Shown here piece after piece: positions 17,494 to 27,161 of a stretch of DNA of 64,000 nucleotides (position 1 is its first letter; every line of letters starts with the position of its first letter). The stretch is from Cognaticolwellia mytili. Its GTDB lineage: Bacteria; Pseudomonadota; Gammaproteobacteria; Enterobacterales; Alteromonadaceae. Made by a program: the position numbers and the translations under genes. Location of the stretch: positions 310,001 through 374,000 of the forward strand of contig NZ_NBOF01000001.1 in NCBI RefSeq assembly GCF_002104475.1, in the 5' to 3' direction. Below the pieces are notes generated by a model that made no database searches, was not told the origin of the DNA, and worked only from the letters and a program-made list of their open reading frames with translations.

Positions 17494-18840
17494 TTAACCT
17501 TCGATAACCTTATAGCAAGGCACATATTCACTGCCTGGTAGCTTCATACGCTGTTGCTTGACAAATGAGCCTAGTAAAGTATCCATCAAAGTCATCATGG
17601 TTTTGTCACCACTAATTTCGAACGGACCATTTTCTCGAATTGCTTTTATACCGTTGGCTTTTACATTACCTGCAACAATGCCAGAGAAAGCACGACGCAA
17701 ATTGGCTGCTAATGAAGCGATATCTTGCTCATAATGTAAATTAAGTGACGCAATATTGTCATGATTTGGTTCAAAAGGCTGTTGAAAGTCAGGTTCAATG
17801 ACTAATGACCAATTGAAGTGGTACGAGTCACCAGTTTGCTTTCTGTGCGCTACAACATCTTGAGTGGTTGATTTTAAGGTTTTTGCTACTTGCTCTGGAT
17901 CGTCAACAATAATGGTATAAAGTTGTTGTGCCTGTTCACCTAAGGTTGCTGCGATAAATTTATCTATTTGATTAAAGTATTCCGCACTTTCACTAGGGCC
18001 TGTCAAGATAATCGGCAACTTTTGTGATTGATTTTTTGGATTAAGCATGATGCCGAGTATATATAATAATTCTTCAGCTGTTCCTGCACCACCGGGGAAT
18101 ATAATGATACCATGCGACATACGAACGAAAGCCTCTAAGCGCTTTTCAATATCGGGCATTATGACTAGCTCATTAACAATCGGATTTGGCGGCTCAGCGG
18201 CAATAATACTCGGCTCAGTTAAGCCAATGTAACGGCCAGTGTTATTACGCTGTTTTGCATGACCAAAAGTTGCGCCTTTCATTGGTCCTTTCATCGCACC
18301 TGGACCACAACCGGTACAGATATTAAAGCCACGTAAACCTAATTGATAGCCAACTTCTTTGGTATATTTATATTCAATGGTGTTAATTGAATGGCCACCC
18401 CAACAGGTAATCAAGTTTGGTGAGCTGTCAGGAATAATCGCATTTGCATTTCGTAAAATATCAAAGGTAATATTGGTAGCACTTTCGGAGCACTCAATAT
18501 TTTCATCATAGCGGTTGCTGATAAACAAAATATCTCGCAGTACTGCAGAAAGGTGCTCTTGAATGCCTTTGATTATATTACCGTCGACAAAAGCGTGTTC
18601 AGGTGGATTGTCTAATGCTAATTTTACGCCACGCTCTCGGCGTAATACTTGAATTTGAAAGTCTAGAAATTGTTGATATATATCTTCAGCATTATCAGTA
18701 TTGCTGCCAGCATTTAAAACTGCCAAAGAACAATTACGATAAAGGTTATAAAGCTTGCTAGTGGCTGATTGCTGTAAATGGTCAACTTCAGCTTGAGATA
18801 ATAAATTCATATTACCTACTGGGTTTATTTGGGTGTGCAT
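17494..18840 (-). CDS. ppnN: Nucleotide 5'-monophosphate nucleosidase PpnN
   Basis: PpnN (YgdH) hydrolyses purine and pyrimidine nucleoside monophosphates to base plus ribose 5-phosphate and is a (p)ppGpp target in E. coli. The 448-aa protein aligns along its length with the E. coli protein (454). The LOG-type active-site pattern is complete: [15 protein letters not shown] near 178, [13 protein letters not shown] near 228 and [14 protein letters not shown] near 248. A strong GAGGAGGT lies 8 bases before the ATG. It is the middle gene of a diguanylate cyclase-ppnN-xni operon (gaps of 21 and 5 bp). Confidence 0.95.
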   Translation of the reverse strand: MHTQINPVGNMNLLSQAEVDHLQQSATSKLYNLYRNCSLAVLNAGSNTDNAEDIYQQFLDFQIQVLRRERGVKLALDNPPEHAFVDGNIIKGIQEHLSAVLRDILFISNRYDENIECSESATNITFDILRNANAIIPDSSPNLITCWGGHSINTIEYKYTKEVGYQLGLRGFNICTGCGPGAMKGPMKGATFGHAKQRNNTGRYIGLTEPSIIAAEPPNPIVNELVIMPDIEKRLEAFVRMSHGIIIFPGGAGTAEELLYILGIMLNPKNQSQKLPIILTGPSESAEYFNQIDKFIAATLGEQAQQLYTIIVDDPEQVAKTLKSTTQDVVAHRKQTGDSYHFNWSLVIEPDFQQPFEPNHDNIASLNLHYEQDIASLAANLRRAFSGIVAGNVKANGIKAIRENGPFEISGDKTMMTLMDTLLGSFVKQQRMKLPGSEYVPCYKVIEG

Positions 18841-18861
18841 TGCTCTACCTCCTCAATAGTT

Positions 18862-20496
18862 CTATCCGTAAACAACTCTATTTTTACCATCTTTTTTCGC
18901 TTGATATAAAGCCGCGTCCGCGCGTTCAAATGATGAATGGGCATTGTCACCTTCTTGTACTAAAGAAACGCCAATAGATAAGGTAATACTGACGCGAGTG
19001 TTTTTGAAGGTAAAGGGTAGGCTAGCCACTTTTTTTCGTATAATATTGAGTTTGTTCATAACGGTAATTTTGTCGACGCCACTATAAACTAAAACAAATT
19101 CTTCACCGCCGTAGCGGCCGATAAAGGCATCATTGCCAACAATCTTGGTTAAGGTATTTGCAATCACTTGCAATGTCTTATCACCAGCGGTATGACCGTA
19201 TGTATCGTTAATACGTTTAAAATCATCTAAGTCAATAACGGTTATTGTTAAATCAAAGTTTTCTTCGTGAAAACGCACGATTTCTTCTGCGAAGTGTTCA
19301 TCAAATGCGGCTCGGTTACTGAGTTTTGTTAATGCATCTTGTAAGCTTTTTTTCTGTTGTTCTTTAATACGCTTTTCAAAACTTTGGCTTTGATGCTCTA
19401 ATTGCTCAACTTGCGCCGACATATCACTAAGCTTTGTTTGCAATGTTTGACGTTGCTGCTTTTCCAATAGCGTTTTCTTCTCGAGCGCCTTAGCAATTTG
19501 TAATAGCTTGTCGTTTACATCAACTTTCATATCAGTTAACGAACTAGCGCTATTTATTTCGACACCCATGTCTTTTATTTTATCTTTTAGTTCTTTATTT
19601 ATTTTATCATTAGCTACATCTGATTCTGTAGAACTTGCAATGGTTGAGCTAACTGATGCTTGTACAGTGGCTAAGGTTTCACTCAAGGTTGAGAGGAATA
19701 TTTTAGCAGTACAGCGCTCTTGTTTTAAATCTTCAATAATAAGATCAAAAACATTCAGGCATTTAGTCATTAACATTTGATTGGAGGTTGTGCTACTCAA
19801 ACTTGACTTAATTTTATTAAGGTCCGTTTTGTGTTTTTCTGAAATGATCAGAGTATTAAGAATATGATTAAAACGTTCTAATAATTTTTTAGGTGCAAGC
19901 TGTGCAGCGATATTAACGTCACTGTTTTTAGCTGTAGTATCAACTTTATTAATTTTCTCAAGAGAGGCCGTACTTCCTGAGTTGAGTAAGCCAACTGCTG
20001 TTGTTTCATTCTTGACATTTAATACACTTTCATAAACAGCGATGAACTCACTTAATAGTGGCACGTACTGAATCAGTGAATCTTGACTCTCTTCGTTATT
20101 TTTAATAAGCGTTTGTAGTTGCTTACGATTAGCTAAAGGTTGATTTTTAATTTTCTGTAAACTAGTGGCTGAAACTTGTAGCTGCTGATGTATTTTTTTA
20201 ATATTGTTATCATTATGCAAGGAATGCTGCTGTAAAAGAGCGGTAATAGTTTTTATCTCTTTTTCCAAATCAGCGAAACTTGTTGCTTTTTTTAGTAATG
20301 AACGAAGATTGGCAAGTTTATTATCGAGTAATTTGTCGATACCTTTACAGGTATATGAAAGTTTGCCGATGAAATTAGTCAGCAATGCCGACTGCGCACT
20401 AAATTCATTCTCTAATTCACTGCGAGCGTTAATAGCGGTATCAAGCTTTGATTTTAGTTGGCTGATGGTTTTTTCCGCAATTGTATTTGCGCTCAT
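18862..20496 (-). CDS. Diguanylate cyclase with coiled-coil N-terminus
   Basis: A 544-aa GGDEF protein that should make cyclic di-GMP from two GTP. Residues 1 to about 375 are strongly alpha-helical with heptad-like Leu/Lys/Gln patterns and no membrane segment, so sensing is probably cytosolic. The GGDEF domain runs from about 385, with DALTKLSNRAAFDEHF at its start and the active loop GGEEF at 463-467. The RxxD inhibitory site expected 5 residues before GGEEF is absent (GNDA there), so c-di-GMP feedback at the I-site is unlikely. It is the first gene of an operon with ppnN and xni. Confidence 0.88.
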   Translation of the reverse strand: MSANTIAEKTISQLKSKLDTAINARSELENEFSAQSALLTNFIGKLSYTCKGIDKLLDNKLANLRSLLKKATSFADLEKEIKTITALLQQHSLHNDNNIKKIHQQLQVSATSLQKIKNQPLANRKQLQTLIKNNEESQDSLIQYVPLLSEFIAVYESVLNVKNETTAVGLLNSGSTASLEKINKVDTTAKNSDVNIAAQLAPKKLLERFNHILNTLIISEKHKTDLNKIKSSLSSTTSNQMLMTKCLNVFDLIIEDLKQERCTAKIFLSTLSETLATVQASVSSTIASSTESDVANDKINKELKDKIKDMGVEINSASSLTDMKVDVNDKLLQIAKALEKKTLLEKQQRQTLQTKLSDMSAQVEQLEHQSQSFEKRIKEQQKKSLQDALTKLSNRAAFDEHFAEEIVRFHEENFDLTITVIDLDDFKRINDTYGHTAGDKTLQVIANTLTKIVGNDAFIGRYGGEEFVLVYSGVDKITVMNKLNIIRKKVASLPFTFKNTRVSITLSIGVSLVQEGDNAHSSFERADAALYQAKKDGKNRVVYG

Positions 20497-20679
20497 AAAA
20501 ACTATTCCTAAAAAATGTTCAAAAAAAAGTTATTAACTTCTTCGGCACTTAAATTAGATTTTAGTATTGATGCTAAAACCGTTTGCCTCATAGGCTAATA
20601 ATAAACATAACCGTATAAAAAGCTAGCAGAAGTCGTTAAACTTATACAGGTTGCAGAAAAAATATACGGCTAATTTCTG

Positions 20680-21531
20680 TTATTGACGAATTGTTCTTAA
20701 ATTTGGTGCTTTTGCCTTCGATGACGAGCGAAAAGGGTTGATGTCCAGTCCTCCTCGTCGCGTATAGCGAGCAAATACTGATAACTCTTTAACCTGACAA
20801 AATTGTTGAATATCACAGTAAATCCGTTCAACACACTGTTCATGAAATTCGTTATGTTCCCGAAATGAAATTAAGTACTTTAACAAACGTTCATGACAAA
20901 TTTTTGTGCCAGTATAGTCAATATATACGCTAGCCCAATCAGGCTGATTGGTAATTAAACAATTGGACTTTAGTAAATGACAGACTAGGTATTCAGAAAC
21001 AATTTCAGCATTAGTACCAGATTCAGGTTTTAATATTTCAGGTTCAAGGGTAAAGCTTTTTATTTCAATATCTAACTCGTCAATGCAAACTGCTTTACTC
21101 TCTTTTATTGCCAGCGCAGGGCACTTATTAACAGCAAAAAGTGATACTTGAGCGTTAGCTTGCGCAATAGCTGATAAATCTTTAACTAATGTAGTTTCAA
21201 CACTTTGCCAAGAAACAAATTTAGTTTGATTAAAGCTATTTAGATAGAGTTTAAATGACTTCGACTCGACAATGTTTGCGCTTGTGCACGGAAATCTAAA
21301 TTCAGCGACGGCAACTACTGGCTTGCCCTTACTGTTCAACCAAGATAGTTCATAGCCATACCAAATATCTTCACCGTAAAAAGGCAAATTATTAGCGCTT
21401 ATTGATAAGCTGTCTCGATTTAAGCTTCTTGGTACACCTTGAAGCAAATCTGCGTTATATTGGCTGATATAATCAGTTGTTTTTCCGAGCGTTAAGTTAC
21501 TTAGTTCTTTCGCGTTTTGATAAGTGCTCAT
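20680..21531 (-). CDS. queF: NADPH-dependent preQ0 reductase QueF
   Basis: QueF reduces the nitrile of 7-cyano-7-deazaguanine to preQ1 in queuosine synthesis. It is the long two-domain type. I start at the internal ATG at 21531 (283 aa), since [20 protein letters not shown] matches the E. coli N-terminus; the frame could extend 11 codons upstream. [15 protein letters not shown] (about 89-103) is the QueF signature. Cys191 and Asp198 in [10 protein letters not shown] match the catalytic pair of E. coli (Cys190, Asp197). It is divergent from syd, its neighbour in E. coli too. Confidence 0.94.
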   Translation of the reverse strand: MSTYQNAKELSNLTLGKTTDYISQYNADLLQGVPRSLNRDSLSISANNLPFYGEDIWYGYELSWLNSKGKPVVAVAEFRFPCTSANIVESKSFKLYLNSFNQTKFVSWQSVETTLVKDLSAIAQANAQVSLFAVNKCPALAIKESKAVCIDELDIEIKSFTLEPEILKPESGTNAEIVSEYLVCHLLKSNCLITNQPDWASVYIDYTGTKICHERLLKYLISFREHNEFHEQCVERIYCDIQQFCQVKELSVFARYTRRGGLDINPFRSSSKAKAPNLRTIRQ

Positions 21532-21606
21532 TTTTTTATGTAGTATCTTCTTAGGTTGTGACAATTTTAATCGTATTTTCTTTATTTTATAGGAATTAGT
21601 GTCTAG

Positions 21607-22197
21607 ATGAAAATATCAAATGTTTCCCTTTCCGACGTAATTTGGCGTTTCTCTCAAGATTACGTGCAAGCGTATCAACAAAAGTTTCAACATTTGCCAA
21701 TTACCCAGCAAGATAAAAATTGGCTTTCACCTTGCGAACAGAGCGTTCATCAAGAAAATTACTCTTTATGGCAGCCAGTTAAAGCTGATAATGAGTTGAC
21801 GTTTGACAACGTCGAATCAGCACTTGAAGCAACACTGCATAGTGATATTAAAACTTATTTTACTAGCATTTATTGTGACTCTATAGATGCAAGCTGCGAA
21901 GAGGGCAATCTGTCATTATTATTTGCCTGGAATAAAGACGACTTTGCCCGCTTACAAGAAAATATTATTGGTCACATTTTAATGAAGGGCAAATTAAAAC
22001 AAAAGTTAACAGTTTTTTTTGCGGTTACTGATAATGAAGATCATATTATTTCTGTGGATAATGAGTCTGGCGAAGTATGGGTTGAAAAAGTAGGTTGTGA
22101 AGCCCATAAAAAGTTAGCTGATTCAATCGCAGAATTTATTACACAACTTTCACCAAACCTACCACCTAACGAAGCCGAAGGGCCACAAACTAAATAA
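21607..22197 (+). CDS. syd: SecY-interacting protein Syd
   Basis: Syd is a cytosolic protein that binds SecY and is thought to check assembly of the translocon. The 196-aa protein resembles E. coli Syd (181) along its length: [18 protein letters not shown] near 42, [16 protein letters not shown] near 82, and the well-conserved [23 protein letters not shown] region near 118. The gene is next to queF as in E. coli, where csrB follows. Here the expected csrB site after syd is only 93 bp long and empty of one. Confidence 0.9.
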   Translation: MKISNVSLSDVIWRFSQDYVQAYQQKFQHLPITQQDKNWLSPCEQSVHQENYSLWQPVKADNELTFDNVESALEATLHSDIKTYFTSIYCDSIDASCEEGNLSLLFAWNKDDFARLQENIIGHILMKGKLKQKLTVFFAVTDNEDHIISVDNESGEVWVEKVGCEAHKKLADSIAEFITQLSPNLPPNEAEGPQTK

Positions 22198-22252
22198 AGT
22201 ATTATTCTGAATTTGTGCTTAACTTTATTTAGTTAATATAATCTCTATTTAA

Positions 22253-22285
22253 CTCAGTAGCAGGGTTAAAACTCAAGCTACTGAG
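22253..22285. terminator. Terminator between syd and the KfrA-like gene
   Basis: CTCAGTAGC and GCTACTGAG form a 9-bp stem with a 15-base loop, followed by TATTTTTATTT on the plus strand. It lies between convergent genes. Confidence 0.6.
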
Positions 22286-22290
22286 TATTT

Positions 22291-22608
22291 TTATTTATGT
22301 TTACTCATCAGCTGCTCTAATAGAGCTTTTACTTCGGCTAACTCTTGCTGCAATGGCAAAATAGCTTGTGTGATTAACTTTGAAAGCTCTTCATTTTCTG
22401 GCACCGTAACTTCTTGCTCACTAGCTCCTATGACATCGTTTTTTGCTTTTATAAAGTCAGGCTCATGTTGCCAAGATTTTAATACTGAAATGATTCTCGG
22501 CAGTGGTGTTGGTTGGCTTAATTTGCCTTTTATTAGAGCAACCGTGGGCGTTCTTCCTTGATTCGCCAGTTGATTGGCAATGATGGATATTTCATCAGAT
22601 ATCGTCAT
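22291..22608 (-). CDS. Small protein with KfrA-like N-terminal helix-turn-helix
   Basis: A 105-aa protein. The N-terminal half (IANQLANQGRTPTVALIKGKL near residue 10, truncated in quotation to its key part GRTPTVALIKGKL) resembles the DNA-binding N-terminus of KfrA-type proteins. The C-terminal third (about 72-103) is an amphipathic helix, probably a short coiled coil (ITQAILPLQQELAEVKALLE). This suggests a small DNA-binding dimer, but the match is by eye and the role is unknown. It is convergent with syd and divergent from the DUF3192 lipoprotein gene. Confidence 0.65.
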   Translation of the reverse strand: MTISDEISIIANQLANQGRTPTVALIKGKLSQPTPLPRIISVLKSWQHEPDFIKAKNDVIGASEQEVTVPENEELSKLITQAILPLQQELAEVKALLEQLMSKHK

Positions 22609-22782
22609 AAAGAATAACTCAAATGTTAAAGTAGCAACATTTTAGCGAAAAATACTAACCTTGTCTTGCTTTGTTTTAATATTAATCACAATATTGTATT
22701 TAATTTCAATGCGTTAGCGTGTTGGTTTGGCATTTGCAGGTGTATTATCAAAATAACTACTTTTTACTGAGAGAAAAATAAA

Positions 22783-23139
22783 ATGAAAAAATCTTTATTA
22801 GCATTAATCGTTGTAGCGCCTTTAACACTTGGATTAACAGGCTGTGTTATTGCTGTTGGCGGAGAAGATGGTCATTCAATTACTGGCGACTTTGAAGATA
22901 GAGAATATGAAAATAGAAAAAAAATTGCCCGTATTCAGCTAAATAGTAACTTTTCAGACGTATCTCGTGAAATGGGTGTTGCCGATTTTAACGAAACATA
23001 TTTAGATGGCGGCAAAACAGTTAATGTTGTTTATTACCGCACGCACCGTTTACATAAAGACGGCTTAACAACTAAAGACGAATGTACAAAATTAGTTTTT
23101 ATCGATAATGTTCTTAACGCTATCGAACAAGGTCGCTAA
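22783..23139 (+). CDS. DUF3192 lipoprotein
   Basis: A 118-aa lipoprotein. The signal peptide ends in a lipobox LTGC (Cys21), giving a lipid anchor in the periplasmic face of a membrane. The mature part carries the DUF3192 pattern EDREYENRKKIARIQL, then VYYRTHRLHKDGLTTKDECT. GAGAG precedes the ATG. It is a paralogue of the gene at 16144-16521. Function unknown. Confidence 0.82.
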   Translation: MKKSLLALIVVAPLTLGLTGCVIAVGGEDGHSITGDFEDREYENRKKIARIQLNSNFSDVSREMGVADFNETYLDGGKTVNVVYYRTHRLHKDGLTTKDECTKLVFIDNVLNAIEQGR

Positions 23140-23180
23140 TTCACTAAGTCAATTTGTTAAGTAAAATTATTGCATTTAAG

Positions 23181-23222
23181 AATAAAAAAGGAGCAATATC
23201 CCATTACGGGTATTGCTCCTTT
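23181..23222. terminator. Bidirectional terminator between DUF3192 and DUF3300 genes
   Basis: A long stem, AAGGAGCAATA with TATTGCTCCTT extended by CCC/GGG, between convergent genes. An A tract precedes it, giving a T tract for the minus-strand gene. Confidence 0.85.
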
Positions 23223-23263
23223 ACCTCCCCTGAACTTTCTTACTATTTATAATACTTCATATG

Positions 23264-24769
23264 TTAATGGTGTTTCTTTTGTTGACCGCTATGAGATCTT
23301 GCAGAACTACTTTTTCTACTGGTACGAGCAACTTTAGTTACAGAGCGATTGCTTGAGCTTTTATAGCTTTTTTGCTGCTTACGTTGGTTACTAGCCGTAC
23401 TTCTAGTTTTTACCGGCTTACTTTTTACATAGTTGGCTTTTACGTGATTTTTATTTGCATAGCTTTTCTTAACTGTTTGCTTGTTCGTATGCTTATACTG
23501 CTTCACATCTCTGTGCTTAGTAGCGTAAGGCTTAGTCTGAATTTTGTTAACTTTCGTATGAACATTTTTATTGCTATGACGTTTTACTTCTCCACGATTA
23601 TATTTTGTTTGTTTAGCCTTAGTTTCACGCCATTTCGAATCTTTATAAGGTTCGCGTTTGGTTACGGTATGTTTTGTCTTGTTATGTTTGTTGACCTTAA
23701 CAGCTTGATTCACTTTTAACTTATGGCTGACGTTTTTATGCAATTTACTTGTGCGCTTAGTGTAATGCTTACTCTTATTCGCTAAATGTACTTTTTCTGA
23801 GTGAATGTTTTTTGAACGTATTGCTTTGTGGTGTTGTACGCTTGGTGTATGACTACGGTATTTCTTTTGAATGCTAGTGCTACGATAAGCTACACCTTTT
23901 CTATGGCGTGGGTTATGTTGCCATTTTTTCGATTGATAGCTAGTCGATACTCGCTTATTACTATGATGCTTGTAGTAACGGGATTTGTGATGATGGACAA
24001 CCACATGATGATTACTCCAGTGCACACTACCGAAGAACAAACCTAGCGTTAAATGAACAGGGTTGTGCCAATAATATGGACCGTGATGCGATGCATAATG
24101 ACGCGGGTAATTCCAATAAATTGGCGGGTAGCGTGACCATCGCCAATCACCATAAACAACGCGTGTATCATAATAAGGCACATAAATTACTTCAGGCTGT
24201 GCTGGATTGATGATAATTGTTTTAGTTTCACGAACAACATTAACGTTGTCCATTTTTTCTAAGTTACCCGCAATATCTGCTTGTTGTCTTAATGATTGTA
24301 TACTGGCTAATACTAATGCCTGATCTTGTAAAAAGGCATCACCAATATTGCGCATCCAATATAAATCGTTGCTGAGCTTTTTGAGAACATTAGGAAAAGG
24401 CAATAATGCTTTTACGCTGGCATCCCAATCTTCATTCTCCGCTGCGTCTGCACGTTCTTGATCCGTAAATTGATTGTTTTTTTCTAACCAACGTTCAGCA
24501 TCAACAACTTCAATAGGATAAGTAGCAGCAATTAGAATGTGGCTAAGTAATGCATCGGGATATAAGGCAATTGGCGCTAGCATTTGCTCAAGTTCAGCTT
24601 CAGTGAACTTAGTCATGCTTTCAACTTGGCTTTGCTGATTCTTTGCGTCATTTGTTAAAGTGTAATTTTCGAGTGCAAAACTTTTTGTTGCCGTGAAAGA
24701 CAGCACCACTGCACTTGAAAGAGATATAATCAAGTTACTTAACGACTGTTTAAATTTAAGCTTTTTCAT
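23264..24769 (-). CDS. DUF3300 exported protein with Lys/His-rich tail
   Basis: A 501-aa exported protein. A signal peptide (about 1-32) is followed by the DUF3300 domain (about 50-230), with LAPIALYPDALLSHILIAAT near 64 and INPAQPEVIYVPYYDTRVVYG near 191. The last 270 residues are low-complexity, dominated by Lys, His, Ser, Thr, Arg and Asn, with many HH, KH and HK pairs. This tail could bind metals, nucleic acid or anionic polymers; that is inference. AGGAGTGG precedes the ATG. It lies downstream of the PhoP/PhoQ-like operon on the same strand after a 273-bp gap. Confidence 0.82.
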   Translation of the reverse strand: MKKLKFKQSLSNLIISLSSAVVLSFTATKSFALENYTLTNDAKNQQSQVESMTKFTEAELEQMLAPIALYPDALLSHILIAATYPIEVVDAERWLEKNNQFTDQERADAAENEDWDASVKALLPFPNVLKKLSNDLYWMRNIGDAFLQDQALVLASIQSLRQQADIAGNLEKMDNVNVVRETKTIIINPAQPEVIYVPYYDTRVVYGDWRWSRYPPIYWNYPRHYASHHGPYYWHNPVHLTLGLFFGSVHWSNHHVVVHHHKSRYYKHHSNKRVSTSYQSKKWQHNPRHRKGVAYRSTSIQKKYRSHTPSVQHHKAIRSKNIHSEKVHLANKSKHYTKRTSKLHKNVSHKLKVNQAVKVNKHNKTKHTVTKREPYKDSKWRETKAKQTKYNRGEVKRHSNKNVHTKVNKIQTKPYATKHRDVKQYKHTNKQTVKKSYANKNHVKANYVKSKPVKTRSTASNQRKQQKSYKSSSNRSVTKVARTSRKSSSARSHSGQQKKHH

Positions 24770-25042
24770 ATAACCACTCCTTTGCGAATAATCTGAAACG
24801 CAATGATATTAAAAGTTACTTTTCAAGTTATGCATACAAGAATACGCCTTGTAAACTGAACGCAACCTGAACATCAACATTACTTTTCATAAAATGATCT
24901 TAGAGGAGGTGAATTTGTATTGTTTTGGTATTGTTTGGGGGTAGAATAGTGATTTAAATTATGATGTTAGAGTAGGCAGTAACGCAAAACGTAATCGTCT
25001 ATTGATATGCCAGATACTATTTTAGGATCAGGTTAATATGTA
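24770..25042. other. Gap between the sensor kinase and DUF3300 genes
   Basis: AT-rich non-coding stretch that should hold the DUF3300 promoter on the minus strand. I see no clear terminator hairpin or operator in it. Confidence 0.35.
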
Positions 25043-26434
25043 TTACTGCGGGAAGTTAAGAATAAATTTTGCGCCTGTTAGTGAAGACGATTCTCCAATT
25101 GCAATGCTACCTTGATAGCTATCAACTAAGTCTCGTACAATTGCTAAGCCAATACCGTGACCATGTTGGTAGGTATCAGCGCGAGTGCCACGATGTAATA
25201 TATCTTGACGTAGCGCCTCTGCGATACCACAACCATCATCTTCAATAATGAATTGTACCACTTTTTCTTCGTCCGTGACCTTGAGTGAAACTTTAGCTTT
25301 AGCGGCTTTACAGGCGTTGTCTAATAAATTTCCTAATACCTCAAGTAAGTCAGCATCGTCGCCTCTAAAAACTGCTTCTGATGCTATATTAACAGTGAAG
25401 CTTATTGCTTTATCTTGGTAAATTTTTTCTAAGCTGGAAATTAGTTTATTGGCAATAGGCGCTATTTTTGTGCCTAAATGCCATGACGATTGTCCTGCAC
25501 TTTGCGCTTTACGTAATTGGTGATCAACCATTGAATTAATCACGCCCAACTGTTCAATGGTTAACTGTGAAAGCTGTTGTTGACTTTGTATTACTGCTAA
25601 CGGTGTTTTCAAACTATGAGCAAGGTCTGAAAGGGCATTTCGATAACGTTGACGCTGTTTTTGTTCAGCGCTTAACAATAGATTGAGTTGATCGGTTACC
25701 TGAGATAACTCTGTTGGATAGAAGCCCGCTAGACGCTCACTTTTTCCTTGTTCTACATCTTTTAGCTCTAAGCGCAATGTTTTTAGTGGTTTAAGTGTCC
25801 AAAGTGACCACAAATATTGAAATAATAGTAATATCAGCATTAAGCCAGCTAGACCTAGTAAGAGTTTATGATGAAATTCTTTCATCATAAGTGCCAAATC
25901 ATTTTGCTGCTTAATGATGTGTAAAGTCATGGTATACGGCTCAGACTCACTGCCATAGCTAACACTTAAGCTATAAACAAAATGGCGAGTCGACTCTATT
26001 TCGATTTGATAGAACTCACTTTGTCCTAACTTCGGTTGTCGATATTGCTCTGGCTGCCATAAAGAAAGTAATGATTGAGAACTCCATAAAATCTCGGCTA
26101 CAGGGGAGGGATTATTCTCGTTCTCTTCAAGTTTTATATTGATGGTATTTGGTATTGATGTAAGCACAGCATATAAACCGGACTGACTTACATTAAATTG
26201 TGTTTCTAGTAACTGCTCAGGCATGAGCAACTGATTATTTTCAACTTCTACAATGGCTAAAATAGAGTAAGAATAGGCTGAAAGTTCATTGTTAATGCCT
26301 GCAATCATATGCTTTTCATAAGCATTACTGATAATCAGCCCAACTAAAGGCAATAATACAAAAATCATTAACAGCGCACTAAACAGCACTCTGTTTCTCA
26401 ACGAATTAAAGGTTTTTTTTAAGGTATTTAGCAA
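25043..26434 (-). CDS. PhoQ-like sensor histidine kinase
   Basis: A 463-aa membrane histidine kinase. Membrane segments at about 18-37 and 189-213 flank a periplasmic sensor domain of about 150 residues. A HAMP-like linker follows, then the dimerisation box DLAHSLKTPLAVIQ with His273, the N-box LLDNACKAA, DGCGI and the GHGIGLAI loop. The HSLKTPLAV form of the H-box is the PhoQ type. The start is TTG. It lies 49 bp after its response regulator gene. The signal (divalent cations or cationic peptides in PhoQ) is inference. Confidence 0.88.
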   Translation of the reverse strand: MLNTLKKTFNSLRNRVLFSALLMIFVLLPLVGLIISNAYEKHMIAGINNELSAYSYSILAIVEVENNQLLMPEQLLETQFNVSQSGLYAVLTSIPNTINIKLEENENNPSPVAEILWSSQSLLSLWQPEQYRQPKLGQSEFYQIEIESTRHFVYSLSVSYGSESEPYTMTLHIIKQQNDLALMMKEFHHKLLLGLAGLMLILLLFQYLWSLWTLKPLKTLRLELKDVEQGKSERLAGFYPTELSQVTDQLNLLLSAEQKQRQRYRNALSDLAHSLKTPLAVIQSQQQLSQLTIEQLGVINSMVDHQLRKAQSAGQSSWHLGTKIAPIANKLISSLEKIYQDKAISFTVNIASEAVFRGDDADLLEVLGNLLDNACKAAKAKVSLKVTDEEKVVQFIIEDDGCGIAEALRQDILHRGTRADTYQHGHGIGLAIVRDLVDSYQGSIAIGESSSLTGAKFILNFPQ

Positions 26435-26483
26435 TGAATATTATCCAAGTAGAACAGCTTTAGCGTAGGGCAGTTCATGCGCA

Positions 26484-27158
26484 TTATTCAAACTTCTTTA
26501 ATAAATAGCCTTGACCACGTAAGGTTTCAATAAACTTAAATTGATTCTCGGGGTCGAGCTTCTTACGTAAGCGTCGAATGAATACTTCAATCACATTGGA
26601 GTCTAAATCGAAGTCTTGATCATAAATGTGCTCGGTAAGTACCGCTTTGGATTTAACTTCACCTAAATGATGCATTAGATATTCAAATAATTTGTACTCG
26701 TAACTACTTAGCGAAACAACTTGTTGATTAACTGAAACTTGCATGCTTGAAGTATTAATTGCAAATGGTCCATTTTCAATTAGTGGACTGGCTTGACCTG
26801 CACTTCGTCTTATTAAGGCATTTAACCTTGCGAGTAATTCTTCGAAATGAAATGGTTTGGTTAAGTAATCATCAGCACCTGCATCCAACCCAGATACTTT
26901 ATCTTGCCAACTACCACGTGCGGTTAATATGAGTATCGGAAAGTCAAAGTCTTGTTCTCGTAAGGCTTTTATAATGCTAACACCATCAAGTTTTGGTAAG
27001 CCTAAGTCTATAATTGCGGCGTCATACGGGCACTCTTGTCCTTGAAATAATCCTGACTCTCCATCACTGGCAACATCGACGCTATATTTTGCGTCGGTTA
27101 ATTGATTCTTAATTTGTAATTGGAGGTTTTCATCGTCTTCGATCAGCAAAATACGCAT
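26484..27158 (-). CDS. PhoP-like OmpR-family response regulator
   Basis: A 224-aa response regulator. The receiver domain has acidic residues Glu7-Asp8-Asp9, the phosphorylation site Asp51 (AAIIDLGLP) and Lys near 102 (DDYLTKPFHF). The C-terminal winged helix has the OmpR pattern SSYEYKLFEYLMHH and NVIEVFIRRLRKKLD. It resembles PhoP or QseB-type regulators. It starts 3 bases after the PepSY gene stop, within the same operon as the kinase. Confidence 0.9.
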   Translation of the reverse strand: MRILLIEDDENLQLQIKNQLTDAKYSVDVASDGESGLFQGQECPYDAAIIDLGLPKLDGVSIIKALREQDFDFPILILTARGSWQDKVSGLDAGADDYLTKPFHFEELLARLNALIRRSAGQASPLIENGPFAINTSSMQVSVNQQVVSLSSYEYKLFEYLMHHLGEVKSKAVLTEHIYDQDFDLDSNVIEVFIRRLRKKLDPENQFKFIETLRGQGYLLKKFE

Positions 27159-27161
27159 TGA

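Noticed and set aside
22198-22290. Expected csrB site directly after syd, as in E. coli
   Set aside because: The gap is only 93 bp, holds one terminator hairpin and has no GGA series; the CsrB-like RNAs are at 35.2 and 37.1 kb.
23372-23719. Antisense open frame in the DUF3300 tail
   Set aside because: Produced by the Lys/His-rich low-complexity codons of the real gene; no ribosome binding site.
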